Below the pieces are notes generated by a model. It was not told the DNA's origin and made no database searches. It was given only the letters and a program-made list of their open reading frames with translations. Position numbers and translations under genes: made by a program. Source: an uncultured Collinsella sp. (GTDB lineage Bacteria; Actinomycetota; Coriobacteriia; Coriobacteriales; Coriobacteriaceae). Taken from it: 8,007 nt of DNA. Positions 6,244-8,007 of this stretch are shown here, piece by piece. Where the stretch lies: the NCBI GenBank assembly GCA_900551195.1, contig URVD01000076.1:1-8007 (forward strand). Reading direction: 5' to 3'. How positions within the stretch are numbered: position 1 is the first letter of the stretch; each line of letters opens with the position of its first letter.

Positions 6244-6292
6244 GCCCAATCCTTTAGAATGCATTCATCGACGACCGAGAGGACGGTATGCT

Positions 6293-6577
6293 ATGTCCAA
6301 CCCAGCCGCCAAGTACACCGACGAGTTCAGGCGCGAGACCGCCGACTACATCATCTCGACGGGCAGGCCGATAACGGAATGCTGCGCAGAACTGGGCCTG
6401 AATTCCAAGACCGTGAACAAGTGGGTGCAGAATCGCCGGCGCGAGCTTGCCGGCGGGCCCGACCCCAAGGCCGAGGACCGCGAGCTTCGCGAGGCGAAAA
6501 GGCGCATACGCGAGCTCGAGATGGAGAACGCCTTCTTGAAAAAAGCCGCGGCCTTCTTCGCCAAAAGCCAGGCGTAG
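6293..6577 (+). CDS. IS3-family transposase OrfA
   Basis: A 94-residue DNA-binding subunit of the IS3-family transposase. An N-terminal helix-turn-helix (about 8-48: KYTDEFRRETADYI, TECCAELGLNSKTVNKWV) binds the terminal repeats. A leucine-zipper-like helix follows (about 62-86: RELREAKRRIRELEMENAFL), used in this family for OrfA/OrfAB oligomerisation. AGAGGA lies about 9 nt upstream of the ATG. Alone, OrfA usually acts as a regulator; fused by frameshifting to OrfB it forms the active transposase. Confidence 0.92.
   Translation: MSNPAAKYTDEFRRETADYIISTGRPITECCAELGLNSKTVNKWVQNRRRELAGGPDPKAEDRELREAKRRIRELEMENAFLKKAAAFFAKSQA
6539..6545 (+). other. Candidate -1 programmed frameshift run (A6G) at the end of orfA
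   Basis: AAAAAAG occurs 30 nt before the orfA stop, in the stretch where both orfA and the -1 orfB frame are open, as in many IS3 elements. In the orfA frame it is read AAA AAA G, not the usual A AAA AAG, so the phase is not the canonical slippery heptamer. The actual shift site is therefore uncertain. Confidence 0.4.
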
Positions 6578-6591
6578 CCGCGTGCTACCGG

Positions 6592-7473
6592 ATGATGTTG
6601 GCGGAGAAGGCCGAATTCCCGGTGAAAATGATGGCCCGCGTGCTCGGCGTGAGCCGATCGGGCTTCTACTCGTGGCTCTCCAACGGCTGCCCGCGAGAAG
6701 ACTGGTCGGCCGAGCGCGAGGCGGTCCGGCGCGTGTGGCTGGAGTCGGACCGCAGGTTCGGCTTCCGGTTCGTGAAATGCTTCCTGCCCGGCGAGTTCTC
6801 CGGATTGACCCTGTACAGGGTGCGCAAGCTGATGCGCGAGCTGGGAATACGCGGCTGCACGCCCAACGCCAGGAAGCGCACCACCATCCCCGACCCGAAG
6901 GCCAGGCCCCGGCCCGACCTGGTGCGCCGCGACTTCACCAGTCCCGTTCCAACCTGCAAGCTCGTGGGCGACATCACCTACCTGCGCACCGGCGAGGGAT
7001 GGCTGTACCTGTCGACGGTCATCGACCTCAACACCCGCATGGTGGTGGGCTGGTCGCTCTCCGAGCGCATGACCGCCGACATCGTGGTTTCGGCGCTGGC
7101 GTCGGCCAAATCGCGCGGCTACGTGGCCGGCAACGCGATATTCCACGCCGACCGCGGCGCCCAGTACACCAGCAGGCTTCTGGCCGAATGGGCGCGCGAC
7201 AACGACGTGCGGCTGTCCTGCAGCCGCGCCGGCAACTGCCACGACAACGCGGTGGCCGAGTCGTTCCTCGCCACGCTGAAGAACGAGATGTACTACAGGC
7301 GCAGCTTCCCGACCAGGGATTCCGCCAAGCACGCGGTGGTCGAGTTCATCGAGGCGTACTACAACCGCCGAAGGCCCCGCTCGACGATCGGCTACAAGGT
7401 GCCGGCCGAGGCCATGGCGGCCTTCTTCGAGAGAACCGAGCCCAAGCTCGAGGCCATGCCTATGGCCGCTTGA
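6592..7473 (+). CDS. IS3-family transposase OrfB (DDE integrase domain)
   Basis: The catalytic part of the transposase, 293 residues from the ATG at 6592. A short HTH_21-like N-terminus (EFPVKMMARVLGVSRSGFYSW) precedes the rve integrase core. The DDE triad is visible: D127 (GDITYLRT), D187 (HADRGAQYTS) and E223 (NAVAESFLATLKNE), with 35 residues between the second D and the E as expected for DDE(35). The C-terminus has the family's YYNRRRPRSTIGYKVPAE. The frame stays open upstream through all of orfA, in -1 relative to it, so the natural product is probably an OrfAB fusion of about 393 residues. The ATG given is the first in frame after the orfA stop and has no clear ribosome site. The stop is 3 nt before the right inverted repeat. 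No frameshift or lost catalytic residue is seen. Confidence 0.93.
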   Translation: MMLAEKAEFPVKMMARVLGVSRSGFYSWLSNGCPREDWSAEREAVRRVWLESDRRFGFRFVKCFLPGEFSGLTLYRVRKLMRELGIRGCTPNARKRTTIPDPKARPRPDLVRRDFTSPVPTCKLVGDITYLRTGEGWLYLSTVIDLNTRMVVGWSLSERMTADIVVSALASAKSRGYVAGNAIFHADRGAQYTSRLLAEWARDNDVRLSCSRAGNCHDNAVAESFLATLKNEMYYRRSFPTRDSAKHAVVEFIEAYYNRRRPRSTIGYKVPAEAMAAFFERTEPKLEAMPMAA

Positions 7474-7476
7474 TTT

Positions 7477-7512
7477 CTCGAGCATGCGTGTCCGAAATCT
7501 TGACACAGGTCA
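7477..7512 (-). repeat. IS right terminal inverted repeat
   Basis: Reverse complement partner of 6208-6243, starting 3 nt after the orfB stop and ending ACAGGTCA. The inner block AGCATGCGTGTCCG (7481-7494) is identical to the left end. Confidence 0.92.
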
Positions 7513-7907
7513 GAAGGCCTCGATGCCAGCGCTGCGCCGATATGGGGCAGCGGCCCCCCGTTGGCCGCCATGGCCCTGACTTCCGAGCGTATGCTGGCGC
7601 CGCTCGTCTTAAGACGTTGACCTCCATCCGGAGCCTGCGGTTCTCGCGCTCGGGCTCCAGGATCCGGTTCTACTCGGGCGTGCGGTTGTCGGCGGCGCGC
7701 GGCGAGCCGGTCTCGTTTATCGACTTGACCCGCCTCTCCACGGTGCTCTTGTCGAGGTCGCACTCGTCCATGGCCTCGCGCCTGGGTTTTCCGGCGTTGT
7801 GGAGATCGACTATCTTCCTCTTGAACTCGTCGGTGAAATGCCTCGGTCTGGGGCCGGTCGAGGCCGAGCCCCCGGTCCGGCTGGGGTAGCATGTCGCTGC
7901 GGACCAT
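7513..7907 (-). pseudogene. Broken IS3-type orfA with the start of orfB
   Basis: A start ATG at 7907 with a good GAGAGGAAAG ribosome site opens a frame that soon stops resembling a transposase. From about 7844 downward another frame reads RHFTDEFKRKIVDLHNAGKP, then LDKSTVERRVKSINETG and AADNRTPE: an OrfA helix-turn-helix. A TAG follows at 7670-7672, and the same frame then resumes with NRILEPERENRRLRMEVNVL, the leucine-zipper part. Further on, OrfB-like pieces appear split between two frames (VRAMAANGG, then CPISAQRW) around a run of six G's on the minus strand, before the sequence is cut at 7513. So there is at least one frameshift near the start, one nonsense codon, one indel and a 3' truncation. 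The coding capacity is dead. Confidence 0.78.
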
Positions 7908-7928
7908 TGTCTTTCCTCTCGTTGAATA

Positions 7929-7952
7929 TCTAGGCGCTGACGATTCTAGGCG
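7929..7952. repeat. Short direct repeat TCTAGGCG
   Basis: TCTAGGCG occurs at 7929-7936 and again at 7945-7952, a period of 16 bp, just upstream of the ribosome site of the decayed orfA. It may belong to the old element's promoter or end region; no function can be shown. Confidence 0.4.
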
Positions 7953-8007
7953 ATGGCCCTCTCTTTCTTCTTACACCTCGATTGTGCTCGCTACCCCCAG
8001 CGGGCCC

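Larger units (their letters stand above)
6208..7512 (+). mobile_element. IS3-family insertion sequence, 1305 bp, apparently intact
   Basis: The element is bounded by imperfect inverted repeats that begin TGACCTGT on the left and end ACAGGTCA on the right, with the family's TG...CA termini. It carries orfA (helix-turn-helix plus leucine zipper) and orfB (DDE transposase) in the -1 relation typical of IS3. No direct target duplication flanks it: the left flank ends ...GTTGTC and the right flank begins GAAGGC. The left flank is the membrane protein gene and the right flank a decayed different IS, so the element probably took part in a deletion or recombination after insertion. Similarity of the flanking base pairs (TC before, GA after) could shift the ends outward by 2 bp without revealing a duplication. 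Confidence 0.92.
7513..8007 (-). mobile_element. Decayed remnant of a second, different IS3-family element
   Basis: On the minus strand this stretch holds a broken orfA and the first few codons of an orfB, in the opposite orientation to the intact IS, which cuts it off at 7513. Its orfA belongs to a different IS3 subgroup (FTDEFKRKIVDL...AADNRTPE type) from the intact copy. The 100 nt upstream of its orfA (7908-8007) should contain the element's own terminal repeat, but I cannot place the end with confidence and nothing else is evident there. Confidence 0.7.

Noticed and set aside
6346..7506. 386-codon minus-strand open frame across the IS
   Set aside because: Antisense to the transposase orfA/orfB, which carry the HTH and the DDE triad. 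Its product is low-complexity Gly/Ala/Arg/His.
6582..7889. 435-codon plus-strand frame spanning the IS right end
   Set aside because: It is out of frame with orfB, has no domain, and continues antisense to the decayed orfA.

Overview
The window looks like chromosomal DNA of a high-GC gut actinobacterium of the Coriobacteriia, most likely Collinsella or a close relative. This is an inference from base composition, gene style and the IS3-type elements; no rRNA or other marker gene is present. Genes lie on both strands and fall into three regions.

Region 1 (1-3070, minus strand) is a compact nickel/hydrogenase block, read from high to low coordinates. It holds a small histidine-rich helical protein of unknown function (2822-3070), a NikR-type nickel-responsive repressor with an unusual His/Cys-rich N-terminal extension (2308-2820), and the [NiFe]-hydrogenase maturation carbamoyltransferase HypF (2265 down to base 1, continuing off the window). 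The gaps are 1 and 42 nt, so the three genes are probably cotranscribed and tie nickel sensing to hydrogenase cofactor assembly.

Region 2 (3143-4916) carries housekeeping and orphan genes. Thioredoxin TrxA (3292-3612, minus) has a strong intrinsic terminator downstream at 3148-3180. Divergent from it is a 191-residue protein (3749-4324, plus) that resembles a degenerate uracil-DNA-glycosylase-fold protein without the catalytic motifs. Between the two is a perfect hairpin with a T-tract and a perfect TATAAT. Convergent with the plus-strand gene is the catalytic C-terminal part of a sensor histidine kinase (4389-4916, minus) that has lost its sensor half and part of its H-box.

Region 3 (4917-8007) is a remodelled accessory stretch. 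It holds a five-helix membrane protein with two PH-like soluble modules (5104-6210), whose stop codon is the first three bases of an apparently intact 1305-bp IS3-family element (6208-7512, orfA and orfB, 36-bp imperfect terminal inverted repeats). Beyond the IS right end lies a decayed, oppositely oriented remnant of a different IS3-type element (7513 to about 8007). The IS shows no target duplication and its two flanks are unrelated, which suggests an IS-associated deletion or recombination. No rRNA, tRNA or CRISPR array was recognised. No stretch longer than 300 nt is without a gene or gene remnant.
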